From: Bog-950 sp046329495
Lineage (GTDB): Bacteria > Bacteroidota > Bacteroidia > Chitinophagales > LD1
Assembly: GCA_046329495.1 (NCBI GenBank)
Contig: JAXLUO010000006.1
Location: 108,154-172,153 of the forward strand
Direction of reading: 5' to 3'
DNA length: 64,000 nucleotides
Shown: in pieces, positions 17,090 to 25,569 of the stretch
Layout of the letters: every line of letters starts with the position of its first letter
Position numbering within the stretch: the stretch's first letter is position 1
Position numbers and translations under genes: made by a program
The notes under the pieces: model-generated
Told to the model about the DNA's origin: nothing
The model's input: the letters and a program-made list of their open reading frames with translations, nothing else
Databases searched by the model: none

Positions 17090-18721
17090 ATGAAAAAATA
17101 TCTACCCCTTTTATTAATGGTTCTGGCAGTAAAAGCATTTGCTGTAACCGATGCGCGGCACGATGAAATTGATCGCTTTGCTAAAACTGTAGCAGGGTAT
17201 GCCGATAAGGACGTGCGCATAAAAGCATTTACGCGCTTTATTACGGCAGGCAACGCACAGAGCAACAAAACCGATGCGCTACAGCAACGGGTTATAGGTT
17301 ATCGCCGGAATGACTATGTAGGCGGAGCCTGGCAATTTTATGACTCGCTGAACTTTATGTACGGTAACAACCGGGGAGATGCTTCAATATACAATGTGAA
17401 GTATGATGTGAAGTATGACTTTACTTCGGTAGGAGGTGCTGTAACTAATGAAGCCCGATCGACACAGCAGTTTGATGCGAATAATAACCGCACGGAAGGT
17501 GTATCGGAACAATGGGTGGCCGGTGCGTGGGAAAACTCGCTGCGGGGATTGTTCACTTTTGATGCCGCCGGTAACGTGCTTACTTCCACCACGCAACAGT
17601 GGAATGCCGGTGCATGGGAAAATTCGTACCGGTATGCCTATACGTACGACGCAAACAACAACCAGCTAAGTTACACCTATTATAACTGGACCTCGGGGGC
17701 ATGGGTAGCATCCAGCCGGTATCTGTTTACCTATGATGCCAACAACAACGAACTATCGGAAACCTACCAGGTTTGGACCTCAGGAGCGTGGGAAAATAGT
17801 TCGCGTTCGAGCTGGACATATGATGGCGCCAATAGAAATTTAACCTACCTGCATGAAAGCTTCTCAGGTGGGGCATGGGTAAACAATTACCGTTATACGT
17901 ATACCTACGATGCAAACGGAGACCGGATATTGAACCTACATGAAGAGTGGGTTACGAGCAGTTGGGAAAATTATTCGCGCTGGAGCTATACCTATAACAG
18001 CGCGCACAAGGTAACGCTATCTACCGGTGAAAGCTGGGTTAGCGGGGCCTGGGTAAATTATAGCAGGTATGCCACCACCTATAATGCTGCCAATTACGAA
18101 ACCAGTGAAACAAATTATACCTGGACAGGAAGCGCCTGGGAAGAGGTGAGCCGCTACATTTATAATTATAATGCGAATAACCTGGAAACCGATTTCACCA
18201 GCCAATCGTGGGTTAGCGGTGCATGGAACAACAATTACCGTTATTTATACACCTACGACGCCAATGGCGATGCCGATTTGGTAACCTATCAAAACTGGAA
18301 TAGCGGCGCCTGGGAGAATTACCGACTGGAGGATTACAACTATAACAGCTACCACAATATAGATGAACACTTGCAACAACTTTGGAATGCCGGAGCATGG
18401 GAAAACCAACTTCAGGAATTCTACTGGTATGATACCTATACGGTAAGCGGACTGGAAGCCACCCAAGCTGCTTTACGTTTTAGCGCTTATCCTAATCCCG
18501 CCAGCACGCTGCTGAACATAGACTACCATACAGCAAGTAACAGCGATGCCGTACTAAGCATTACTAACCTTGCGGGACAAGAGTTAGTGCATATTAACCG
18601 CAACACCGATATAGGTGATAATTACCTGACCACCGATGTAAGCGCACTTAGCAGCGGACTGTATTTTGTAAGCATAACCCAAAATGGTAAGAGTAGCCGG
18701 GTGAAGTTTGTGAAGCAATAG
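17090..18721 (+). CDS. T9SS surface protein with eleven 29-residue YD-like repeats (paralog B)
   Basis: A 543-residue paralog of the preceding gene with the same architecture: signal peptide (MKKYLPLLLMVLAVKAFA), DEIDRFAKTVAGYADKD head, eleven repeats, T9SS domain. Individual repeats correspond one-to-one between the two proteins: repeat 9 has NNYRYLYTYDANGD in both and repeat 10 has YNSYHN in both. The repeat array therefore existed before the duplication. The last ~115 nt of the two genes differ at only 3 positions, much less than the body, which suggests recent exchange of the sorting domain. It has its own promoter box. Confidence 0.82.
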   Translation: MKKYLPLLLMVLAVKAFAVTDARHDEIDRFAKTVAGYADKDVRIKAFTRFITAGNAQSNKTDALQQRVIGYRRNDYVGGAWQFYDSLNFMYGNNRGDASIYNVKYDVKYDFTSVGGAVTNEARSTQQFDANNNRTEGVSEQWVAGAWENSLRGLFTFDAAGNVLTSTTQQWNAGAWENSYRYAYTYDANNNQLSYTYYNWTSGAWVASSRYLFTYDANNNELSETYQVWTSGAWENSSRSSWTYDGANRNLTYLHESFSGGAWVNNYRYTYTYDANGDRILNLHEEWVTSSWENYSRWSYTYNSAHKVTLSTGESWVSGAWVNYSRYATTYNAANYETSETNYTWTGSAWEEVSRYIYNYNANNLETDFTSQSWVSGAWNNNYRYLYTYDANGDADLVTYQNWNSGAWENYRLEDYNYNSYHNIDEHLQQLWNAGAWENQLQEFYWYDTYTVSGLEATQAALRFSAYPNPASTLLNIDYHTASNSDAVLSITNLAGQELVHINRNTDIGDNYLTTDVSALSSGLYFVSITQNGKSSRVKFVKQ

Positions 18722-19166
18722 ATTTAAGAAGTTTCAAGTTTAAAATTTGAAGTTGAACAACCGAATATAGTTTCACCACAGATTAACGCAGATTACACAG
18801 ATTGAATACAGTTGGATTAAGGCCAACCCACTGCACAGCGGTTCTCCGGTGTCGGGGTCGGTGAGTTACGTGCCGGTGAGGATTAGAACGCTGATTGGGG
18901 GATGTTTCAAGTTTAAAATTCAAAGTTTAAAGTTGAACAGCCGAATACAAGGGGCAGTGCATTTTTATAGCTCTGCGCCTACAGCCTGAGCGTGTTACTC
19001 ACTCCGAAAAAATAAGGCCTGCTATGCATAATAATAGCAGGCCTTGTTTTTGCTCATCCCCGTTGGCTATGCAAAAGTGGCCGGCGCACAGGGGCACAGC
19101 TTTGGCGCTTTGCGAGGTAGAGCGCTCTTTGTTTAGTAAACAGGAAGCGCAACCACGGGATTGCGA
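18722..19166. repeat. Repeat-bearing convergent intergenic region
   Basis: No gene is seen. It holds two copies of the AAGTTTAAAATTTGAAGTTT motif (18732 and 18907), a CACAGATTAACGCAGATTAC repeat (18778-18800) that recurs inverted near 45.78 and 48.93 kb, and the terminator at 19014. Confidence 0.6.
19014..19052. terminator. Bidirectional terminator between convergent genes
   Basis: AAGGCCTGCTAT (19014-19025) pairs perfectly with ATAGCAGGCCTT (19034-19045), flanked by an A run upstream and GTTTTTG downstream. It serves the convergent T9SS paralog and the hisB-like gene. Confidence 0.88.
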
Positions 19167-19742
19167 TCAATATACGTTAGACTCCAGGTTCTTCAGGTAA
19201 TTGTAGATCTGCTCCCAATCGCGGGTTTCGATAGCGATGTAAGGTTGAAGAGTAGTGGCATTGTCCGCACCGGTTTCGCCGGCGCCGAGGTTGCGGCCGT
19301 CGTTCATAAAAATGCATTTGCTGCCTAAGTTCTTTGCGAGTTTTACATCGGTAATGCGGTCGCCAATTACAAAGCTGTTGGCTAAATCGTAGTGGCCCTG
19401 CATGTATTGAGTAAGCATGCCTGTGCCCGGTTTGCGGGTAGGCAGGTTTTCGTGCGGGTACGATTTATCGATATGCACGCCCACAAAGTTGATGCCTTCG
19501 CCGGCAAAGGTGCGCACGATAAAATCCTGCACTGCGTTAAACTCATCTTCCGGAAAAAGTTCGGTACCCAAACCATCTTGATTAGTTACCATAGCCAGGT
19601 CGTAATTGAGTTCACGCGCAATGCGGCCCAGCCACTGAAACACACCGGGATAAAACACCAGCTTTTCGTACTTCTCTATTTTAAAATCGTCGGTTTCGAG
19701 GATGAGGGTACCATCGCGGTCGATGAGCAGAACCTTTTTCAT
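19167..19742 (-). CDS. Histidinol-phosphatase-like HAD phosphatase lacking the zinc-loop cysteines
   Basis: A 191-residue HAD phosphatase closely resembling the N-terminal half of E. coli HisB, which dephosphorylates L-histidinol phosphate. HAD motifs are intact: DRDGT (motif I, nucleophile and acid/base Asp), MVTNQDGLGT (motif II), the Lys of RKP, and VIGDRITD (motif III). In HisB-N and GmhB the loop before RKP has Cys/His zinc ligands; here the loop (HIDKSYPHENLPT) has no cysteine, so the structural zinc site is probably lost. There is no dehydratase domain and no other his gene nearby. The start codon shares one base with the stop of the upstream exonuclease gene (TAATG), implying translational coupling. 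A heptose-bisphosphatase role is a weaker alternative. Confidence 0.78.
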   Translation of the reverse strand: MKKVLLIDRDGTLILETDDFKIEKYEKLVFYPGVFQWLGRIARELNYDLAMVTNQDGLGTELFPEDEFNAVQDFIVRTFAGEGINFVGVHIDKSYPHENLPTRKPGTGMLTQYMQGHYDLANSFVIGDRITDVKLAKNLGSKCIFMNDGRNLGAGETGADNATTLQPYIAIETRDWEQIYNYLKNLESNVY

Positions 19743-21082
19743 TAGTAGGAGATTATTTTGACGTTCTTCATTTTACGCAGTTGCGATTTGATGATCTTCT
19801 GCGTTTCGAAATCATCGGTATCGGGCTTAATCAGCTCTTTCAACAGTTCGGGTGTTGCCTCCGTAACCTCCGGGTTAAAATAACCGAAGCCCTTGTATTC
19901 GCTGTTTTCAATCCAGATAATAGCATGCTCATCGGGGTGAATGCCCATATCCACAATAAAGAAGTTGGGTTGGCGGTATAAGTAGCGACGCGCAGCTTTC
20001 TCCAAACTTGTATTGTAGTTCTTCTGCGATTTTGCGTCAATGCCTTTCTCTTTCATTTTGCTGCGCAGTGCAAACCAGCCATGCAGGTTGTTATCGCGGA
20101 TAATTTTTGCGAGCACTTTATTAGCGGCCGACTTAGACGAGAAGCGCAGCATGAGCTCGCCCTGCTCCCAGGTAAGCGGGTGAATTTTTAGCTGGTTAAA
20201 GCCCTGCTCATCCTTATTTAAAAAGATGCCGTGGGTATAAGGCAGCAAACGTGGTTTTTTGTTGAACTCGGGCATGTGGGTCTTTAACTCGCGATAAGCC
20301 AGCAGGCGGGCGGTTAACTCGTTACCGGAGAGTTCGTAATCAATGGCGCGCATTAACTCAAACATGCGCTTTTTTTCTACTGAGTCGGTTGGTGCGCTGA
20401 AATGCGACACCACCTTGCGACGGATGTTCTTTACCCCTTCCAGGTAAAGGATCTTACCCAATTCATCCTTATAATAAAACACGCCTGCATCCTCGGGCAG
20501 CTTTTCTATTTCTGCTTTTGATAAGTAAGGCGGCAACAGGTCCACATCAATACCGTGGTTTAGTTCAATTTCGATGTATTTGCCCGATACCGGTTTAGCC
20601 AGGATAATCTCCAGCAACTTAACCGTTGCCTCCGCATCGCCGTAAGCACGGTGGCGACCTGTAATTTCGATACCCAAACTGCTGCAAATGTTACCAAGGC
20701 TATACGAATTGAAGCCCGGAATAACGCGGCGCGAGAGGTTAACGGTATCCAGTTGGCGGCGGTTAAAATCAATACCCAGGCGTTTGAATTCCTGGCGCAC
20801 CATGCCAAAGTCGAACTTCACATTATGTGCTACAAAAATGGATTCGTGGGTCATTTCGAGGATGCGTTCATGCACCTCTTCGAAGGTTGGTGCGGTTGAC
20901 ACCATCTCCTGTGTAATGCCGGTAAGCTTGGTTACGTAGGGGTCAACTAAGCGCTTGGGATTCAATAAACTGGTAAAGCTATCCACCACTTTTTCGCCGT
21001 CGTAGAGGATAACCGCAATCTCAATGATGCGGTCTAAACTGGGGCTGCCCCCGGTGGTTTCTACGTCGATGATGGCATACAC
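19742..21082 (-). CDS. DEDDh 3'-5' exonuclease fused to a probably inactive GIY-YIG domain
   Basis: A 446-residue protein. Residues 1-165 are a DnaQ/PolIII-epsilon-type exonuclease with all five catalytic residues (D6 and E8 in IDVETTG, D91 in HNVKFD, H144 and D149 in HRAYGDAEAT). Residues ~195-275 match a UvrC/Cho-type GIY-YIG domain, as in other exonuclease-GIY fusions. However, the YIG segment reads YLEG, and the position of the catalytic Glu (LLE in UvrC) is Ala (LLAYREL, A262). The nuclease activity of this domain is therefore probably lost while fold and DNA binding may persist. A ~170-residue C-terminal region follows. The start is GTG (21082). It is coupled to the downstream HisB-like gene. 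A DNA repair role is inferred. Confidence 0.8.
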   Translation of the reverse strand: MYAIIDVETTGGSPSLDRIIEIAVILYDGEKVVDSFTSLLNPKRLVDPYVTKLTGITQEMVSTAPTFEEVHERILEMTHESIFVAHNVKFDFGMVRQEFKRLGIDFNRRQLDTVNLSRRVIPGFNSYSLGNICSSLGIEITGRHRAYGDAEATVKLLEIILAKPVSGKYIEIELNHGIDVDLLPPYLSKAEIEKLPEDAGVFYYKDELGKILYLEGVKNIRRKVVSHFSAPTDSVEKKRMFELMRAIDYELSGNELTARLLAYRELKTHMPEFNKKPRLLPYTHGIFLNKDEQGFNQLKIHPLTWEQGELMLRFSSKSAANKVLAKIIRDNNLHGWFALRSKMKEKGIDAKSQKNYNTSLEKAARRYLYRQPNFFIVDMGIHPDEHAIIWIENSEYKGFGYFNPEVTEATPELLKELIKPDTDDFETQKIIKSQLRKMKNVKIISY

Positions 21083-21273
21083 GGCGTGAAAATAGAAATA
21101 ATGTCATTTTTTTAGGAGGCCCTACGAAATGATTTATGGCAGTTTTACCCTAAAACCAGCTGTTAGGGGGGCCGGTATTTGTTTGGCGCCGGTTGGCCCG
21201 GCCGGCAAGCGGGCTACCGCCGGAAACGATTGAAACCGAAGGGCTGTTCGCGGCTTTTTGCTATACTCGTACC

Positions 21274-21888
21274 GTGAAACAGGGCTTGCTTCTTATATTG
21301 GTTTTTGTAGCCCTGGGTGCAAGCGCCCAGGTGCTGGAGGAGGATACCACCACCAACGCCCCGTTTTTTGCCGCCCAAAAGTTTAAAAGCAGTTGTTACG
21401 TGGGTGTGGAAGCGCATGTGGGACAGGTAATGAAAAACCAGGCCGGCATGCTGGTAGGTTTTAACCTTAACTGGGTGGTAAACCATAAGTTTGTGGTAAG
21501 CGCCCGTTACCAAAACCTAACTACCCGGCACGATATTCATACTACGGTAGTGCCTTATAATAACGACCCTGTTTACCTGCTACACCATATGGCAGGTTTG
21601 GGGTTTAGTTATATACTTTTCAGCGATAAGCGGTTTTCGTTTCAGCCGGAACTGAGCGGCGGCTGGATAAGCGCCAAGTTTGAGCACCCCACCGATGTTT
21701 ACCAGCGCAAGGACGGTGGTTTTGTGATGCCTGCGGTGTATGGCATTTTTAATGCTACCAAATATTTTCGCCTGGGTATAGGTTTAAATTACCGAGCTGT
21801 AATTGCCCCTTCTTTTTTTGGTTTCGACCCCATGAAAAACCTCAGTGGTGTTTCGGGAGTGGTGTTCTTTCGAGTTGGAACTTTCTAA
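21274..21888 (+). CDS. Outer-membrane beta-barrel-like protein of unknown function
   Basis: A 204-residue exported protein. A signal peptide (VKQGLLLILVFVALGASAQ, GTG start) leads into alternating hydrophobic/polar strands such as CYVGVEAHVGQVM, LVGFNLNWVV, FVVSARYQNLTT, FSFQPELSGGWI and YFRLGIGLNYRAV, ending in aromatic VVFFRVGTF. A terminal Phe is typical of outer-membrane barrels recognised by the BAM complex. An upstream ATG at 21193 exists, but the 27 residues it adds lack signal character. I do not recognise a specific family; a small porin-like or OmpW-like barrel is plausible. It is monocistronic, ending before the strong hairpin at 22034. Confidence 0.65.
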   Translation: MKQGLLLILVFVALGASAQVLEEDTTTNAPFFAAQKFKSSCYVGVEAHVGQVMKNQAGMLVGFNLNWVVNHKFVVSARYQNLTTRHDIHTTVVPYNNDPVYLLHHMAGLGFSYILFSDKRFSFQPELSGGWISAKFEHPTDVYQRKDGGFVMPAVYGIFNATKYFRLGIGLNYRAVIAPSFFGFDPMKNLSGVSGVVFFRVGTF

Positions 21889-22033
21889 GGTAATTGGACG
21901 GATTGAACAAATTGGACGAATGGGGGAGTTTTCAGTTTACTGTCTTCCGTTTAAGGTTAAGTTTCGAGTGTAAAGTTGGGTTAGGCTTTAGGTGCTAAGG
22001 AGAGTTTGGTGCCTGGGGGTTTAAGAAGTTTAT

Positions 22034-22076
22034 AAAAAGCAATGCCTTTCCGGGGTGGGAAAGGCATTGCTTTTTT
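22034..22076. terminator. Very strong bidirectional terminator
   Basis: AAAAAGCAATGCCTTTCC pairs perfectly with GGAAAGGCATTGCTTTTT (18 bp) around a GGGGTG loop. It lies between the convergent barrel gene and mscL. Confidence 0.93.
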
Positions 22077-22094
22077 GGTAAGCCGGCGGGTTGC

Positions 22095-22436
22095 TTAGCT
22101 CTTTTCGCTCACAGTATCCTTACGCAGGGTGTTGATGAATTTGATCATCATAAAAATAGCGAAAGCGATAATTACAAAGTTAAAGACGCTTTGTATAAAG
22201 GCTCCGTAATTAATGGACACCTCCGCTATATTATTCGCGACATCTGCTTTTTGAAGTGGCAACTTAAGGTCGGTGAATTTTACACCGCCAATAGCTAAAC
22301 CGATCGGAGGCATGATCACATCATTCACTAATGAGTTGACAATTTTGCCAAACTCGGCACCAATAATGATACCTACGGCCATGTCAACAACGTTGCCCTT
22401 CATGGCAAACTCTTTAAACTCGGATACGAAACCCAT
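22095..22436 (-). CDS. mscL: Large-conductance mechanosensitive channel, short C-terminus
   Basis: A 113-residue inner-membrane channel that opens under membrane tension to release osmolytes during hypo-osmotic shock. It shows the MscL signature FKEFAMKGNVVDMAVGIIIGAEFGKIVNSL split by pattern into an amphipathic N-terminus and TM1, then VNDVIMPPIGLAIGG and TM2 (FNFVIIAFAIFMMIKFINTL). It stops at RKDTVSEKS, just after TM2. The ~25-residue cytoplasmic helix that forms a pentameric bundle in E. coli MscL (136 residues) is absent. In known MscL proteins this helix is dispensable for gating but affects assembly and pore filtering. The pore-forming parts look intact, so a working channel is expected. 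Confidence 0.94.
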   Translation of the reverse strand: MGFVSEFKEFAMKGNVVDMAVGIIIGAEFGKIVNSLVNDVIMPPIGLAIGGVKFTDLKLPLQKADVANNIAEVSINYGAFIQSVFNFVIIAFAIFMMIKFINTLRKDTVSEKS

Positions 22437-22620
22437 AATGGTAGATTTAAGTTAGGAAATAGGATATGGAGCTAAAAGTAAGAAAGGGATATAATTGAAA
22501 AAAGTTAATTTATGAGGGGTGGTGGATTAGCCGGGAAGAATTAATTAATTGGACGAATGAAATTAGGGATGTGCACTGATAAGGTAAGGTAGGATTGCGG
22601 CCTTAGAGCGCCGGAAGCTG
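22437..22620. other. Upstream region of mscL, no further gene
   Basis: An AT-rich spacer with a copy of the TTAATTGGACGAATGA motif at ~22545. No coding region recognised. Confidence 0.4.
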
Positions 22621-22886
22621 AAGCATCCGGCTTGCCGGGATAAGCGGAAGTTTTCTGTTTTAGGGCTAAAGCCCATTGAATACAGGCATACGCTTCTTAT
22701 TGGCATTCTTCTTTGTACCCGGAGGTTGAAACCTCCTACTTGGTGAGAAGCGGAAGTTTTCTGTTTTAGGGCTAAAGCCCATTGAATACAGGAATACGTT
22801 ACTTATTGGCATTCTTCTTTGTACCCGGAGGTTGAAACCTCCTGCTTGGTGAGAAGTGGAATTTTGCTGTTTACGGGCTGAAGCCC
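22621..22886 (+). repeat. Remote RAYT-less block of the REP-like repeat
   Basis: Hairpin A copies at 22721 and 22827 and hairpin B copies at 22663, 22769 and 22875, in the same order and spacing (~106 bp) as in the RAYT array at 3.2-4.9 kb. Two hairpin B copies have an AA loop (GGGCT-AA-AGCCC), unlike the GA loops of the main array. The last is extended by one pair (CGGGCT/AGCCCG). The 5' end (22605-22640) is a diverged unit. No transposase gene lies here, so the units would have moved in trans. Confidence 0.8.
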
Positions 22887-23228
22887 GGGTGCTTCTTGGG
22901 GACGGGTAGTTTAATCCTTTCTGAAAAGCAGATACCATTTTTACTGTTATTAATTTGGGAAGGTAAGCGCCAGGCATTGGCCTTGCTTCCCGCTAGCTCT
23001 ACAAAAGGTGAACCGCTACGCCATGTCCACGCGACCCACTGACTCCCTAAAGGGAGAACCGCCACGCAACCTCCAGGCAATAGACTATCACTTCGATTAT
23101 GCGCAGGTTGACAGGATCGGGAGGATTTTTACGCAGAGGTTTTGCGGTGCACTAATAGTAACCGTAATGCACAAGCAGGTATTCATAAGTAACTGTGATG
23201 GCGGGGCCCGGTGGGTTTTCTTTGTAGT
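22887..23228. repeat. Intergenic region with CTCCCTAAAGGGAG repeat
   Basis: No gene is seen. It contains the CACTGACTCCCTAAAGGG repeat at 23037 followed by AGAACCGCCACGCAA, as in the dispersed family. The symporter start lies at its end. Confidence 0.5.
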
Positions 23229-24746
23229 ATGCCGGTTTCTGCCATTTTACTAATAGTGCTGGGGTATTTTGTATTGCTGCTGGCCATTGCCTTTTATACT
23301 TCGCGCAACGCGAAGAACGAGGACTTTTTTATAGGTCATAAAAGCAGCAAGTGGTATCTGGTGGCTTATGGTATGATAGGCACCTCGCTTAGCGGCGTTA
23401 CGTTTATGAGTGTACCCGGCAAGGTAAGTGCTGCGCACTTTTTTTATCTGCAGGTGGTTATCGGCTATTTGATAGGGTACGTAGTGGTAGCTCTTGTATT
23501 GCTTCCGCTTTATTACCGTTTAAATCTTACTTCCATTTATACGTACCTACAAACGCGCTTTGGCGTAAAAGCTTATAAAACGGGCGCGTCGTTCTTTTTG
23601 CTTTCTCGTACCCTGGGCGCATCGCTGCGGATTTACCTGGTGCTGTATGTGCTGCAAAATTTTATTCTGGAGGAGCTGGGTGTACCTTTTGCCGTTAGTA
23701 CCGCCGTTATTTTGCTGATGATATTACTTTACACGTATCGTGGGGGCGTTAAAACCATTGTTTGGACTGATACCCTGCAAACCACCTTTATGATTTTGGC
23801 CCTGGTGGTTACCATCGGGCTCATCTGCAGCGGCTTGAATTTATCGTTCGGCGGATTGGTGGATGAGTTGCGTGCCAAGGATTACACACAGGTATTTAAT
23901 TACGACTGGAAAGCACGCAGTTATTTTCTGAAGCATATCATCGGCGGGGCGTTTATCACCATAGCCATGACGGGCCTTGACCAGGAGATGATGCAGAAGA
24001 ACATCAGCATCCGCACCTTAGGCGAAGCACAGAAGAACATGTTTACGTTTAGCGGCATATTGCTGGTGGTTAATCTGCTGTTTTTGGTGTTGGGTGGTGC
24101 GCTATACATTTTTGCAGCCGCTAAAAGCATTCCGCTTACCACACAAACGGATGACACCTTCCCGATTATAACTTTGCATTACTTATCCCCTATTGCGGGT
24201 ATCATTTTTATAGTGGGTTTAATCTCCGCCTTGTTCCCAAGTGCTGATGGTGCTATGACAGCGCTTACTTCCTCTTTCTGTTTGGATATACTTGGCTTTA
24301 ACCGCAGAACTGATTTAACCGAGAAAGAAAAAGAGCGCAAGCGCATAATTGTACACAGTTCAGTGGCGGCCTTGTTCCTTGTCATTATTTTGTTGTGCAA
24401 GGCCATGAACGAAAAGGCCATTATTGATTTGGTGCTGGATGTGGCATCGTATACGTACGGACCGCTGCTGGGTTTGTTTGCCTTTGGCATACTTACCAAA
24501 CGCGCGCTGCGCGATGCCTGGGTGCCGGTGGTTTGTGTAATAGCCGTGCTTATCGCGGTGTTGATCAGTCCGCCGATACCGGATAAGGTATATACCTTTT
24601 TACCGGAGCTGTTTACCACTTATAAAACCGAACGCGAAGCCTTGTTAGGCGGTTACCAATTTGGCTTTGAGTTATTACCGTTAAATGGTTTAATAACGTT
24701 TGCAGGGCTTTACCTGATTTCGAAAAAAGAAGCATTAGCTGCTTAA
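23229..24746 (+). CDS. Sodium:solute symporter (SSS family)
   Basis: A ~505-residue inner-membrane transporter of the sodium/solute symporter family (relatives include PutP, PanF and SGLT). About 13 hydrophobic segments span the protein. The N-terminal helix (ILLIVLGYFVLLLAIAFYTSR) and GMIGTSLSGVTFMSVPG in the next segments are typical of TM1-TM2 in this family, where the sodium site lies. The substrate cannot be predicted. The ATG at 23229 was preferred over a GTG at 23211, but a CTTTG promoter-like tract lies between them, so the start is not certain. The LOG gene follows 27 bp later, suggesting co-transcription. Confidence 0.85.
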   Translation: MPVSAILLIVLGYFVLLLAIAFYTSRNAKNEDFFIGHKSSKWYLVAYGMIGTSLSGVTFMSVPGKVSAAHFFYLQVVIGYLIGYVVVALVLLPLYYRLNLTSIYTYLQTRFGVKAYKTGASFFLLSRTLGASLRIYLVLYVLQNFILEELGVPFAVSTAVILLMILLYTYRGGVKTIVWTDTLQTTFMILALVVTIGLICSGLNLSFGGLVDELRAKDYTQVFNYDWKARSYFLKHIIGGAFITIAMTGLDQEMMQKNISIRTLGEAQKNMFTFSGILLVVNLLFLVLGGALYIFAAAKSIPLTTQTDDTFPIITLHYLSPIAGIIFIVGLISALFPSADGAMTALTSSFCLDILGFNRRTDLTEKEKERKRIIVHSSVAALFLVIILLCKAMNEKAIIDLVLDVASYTYGPLLGLFAFGILTKRALRDAWVPVVCVIAVLIAVLISPPIPDKVYTFLPELFTTYKTEREALLGGYQFGFELLPLNGLITFAGLYLISKKEALAA

Positions 24747-24773
24747 TTACTTTCTATAAAAACGATTGTTTGC

Positions 24774-25454
24774 ATGACACAAGAAAAAAACTGGACCGAC
24801 CTGAAAGCCGAGAGTAGCTGGAGGATGTTTAAGATAATGAGTGAGTTTGTTGAGGGCTTTGAAAAGATGGAACGCTTTGGTCCGTGTATCTCCATTTTCG
24901 GAAGTGCGCGTACCAAGCCCGATCATCCTTACTATCAGTTAGCCGAAAGAATTGCTGAACGCTTAACGAAAGATGGATACGGCATTATTACAGGTGGCGG
25001 CCCCGGTATAATGGAAGCAGGTAACCGTGGTGCTAAAAACGCCAAAGGCCGTTCGGTAGGTTTGCATATTGAGCTGGAGTTTGAGCAAGACTGGAACAAT
25101 TTTATTGATGCCGACAAGCTATTGATCTTCCGTTATTTTTTTGCGCGTAAGGTTATGTTCATCCGCTATGCCCAGGCTTTTGTGTTTATGCCCGGGGGGT
25201 TTGGTACGATGGATGAAGTGTTTGAAACATTGACCCTGATACAAACCCGTAAGATTGATGCCGTGCCGATAATATTTGTAGGTACCGAATACTGGAAAGG
25301 TTTGATGGATTGGATTAAAGGCACGATGCTGGCACAGGAAAACTACATTAATGCCGTTGACCTGAACCTGTTTGAAATGACGGACGACCCCGAAGAGATT
25401 GCCCGCATTATCAATAAACATTACCAACAGGAAGGGCTGAAACCGAACTTTTAG
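24774..25454 (+). CDS. LOG family (TIGR00730-type) nucleotide phosphoribohydrolase
   Basis: A 226-residue Rossmann-like protein with the LOG signature: GGGPGIMEAGNRGA near residue 79 and PGGFGTMDEVFE near 141, which bind the nucleotide phosphate and catalyse base release. Family members cleave N6-substituted adenosine or other nucleoside 5'-monophosphates to base plus ribose 5-phosphate. They were often misnamed lysine decarboxylases. This is the longer bacterial form with an N-terminal ~40-residue helix (WRMFKIMSEFVEGFEKM). It lies 27 bp after the symporter gene and 115 bp before the peptidase gene. The native substrate is unknown. Confidence 0.85.
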   Translation: MTQEKNWTDLKAESSWRMFKIMSEFVEGFEKMERFGPCISIFGSARTKPDHPYYQLAERIAERLTKDGYGIITGGGPGIMEAGNRGAKNAKGRSVGLHIELEFEQDWNNFIDADKLLIFRYFFARKVMFIRYAQAFVFMPGGFGTMDEVFETLTLIQTRKIDAVPIIFVGTEYWKGLMDWIKGTMLAQENYINAVDLNLFEMTDDPEEIARIINKHYQQEGLKPNF

Positions 25455-25569
25455 TAATAGGTGCCCTGGCAGATTAGATTTTAATTGGTTAAATAAATTT
25501 AGCGAAGCGCTGATTGCAATACAATTGCACTTAGCACGAGGACGTTAACATACGAAGGCGATTAAGAGT

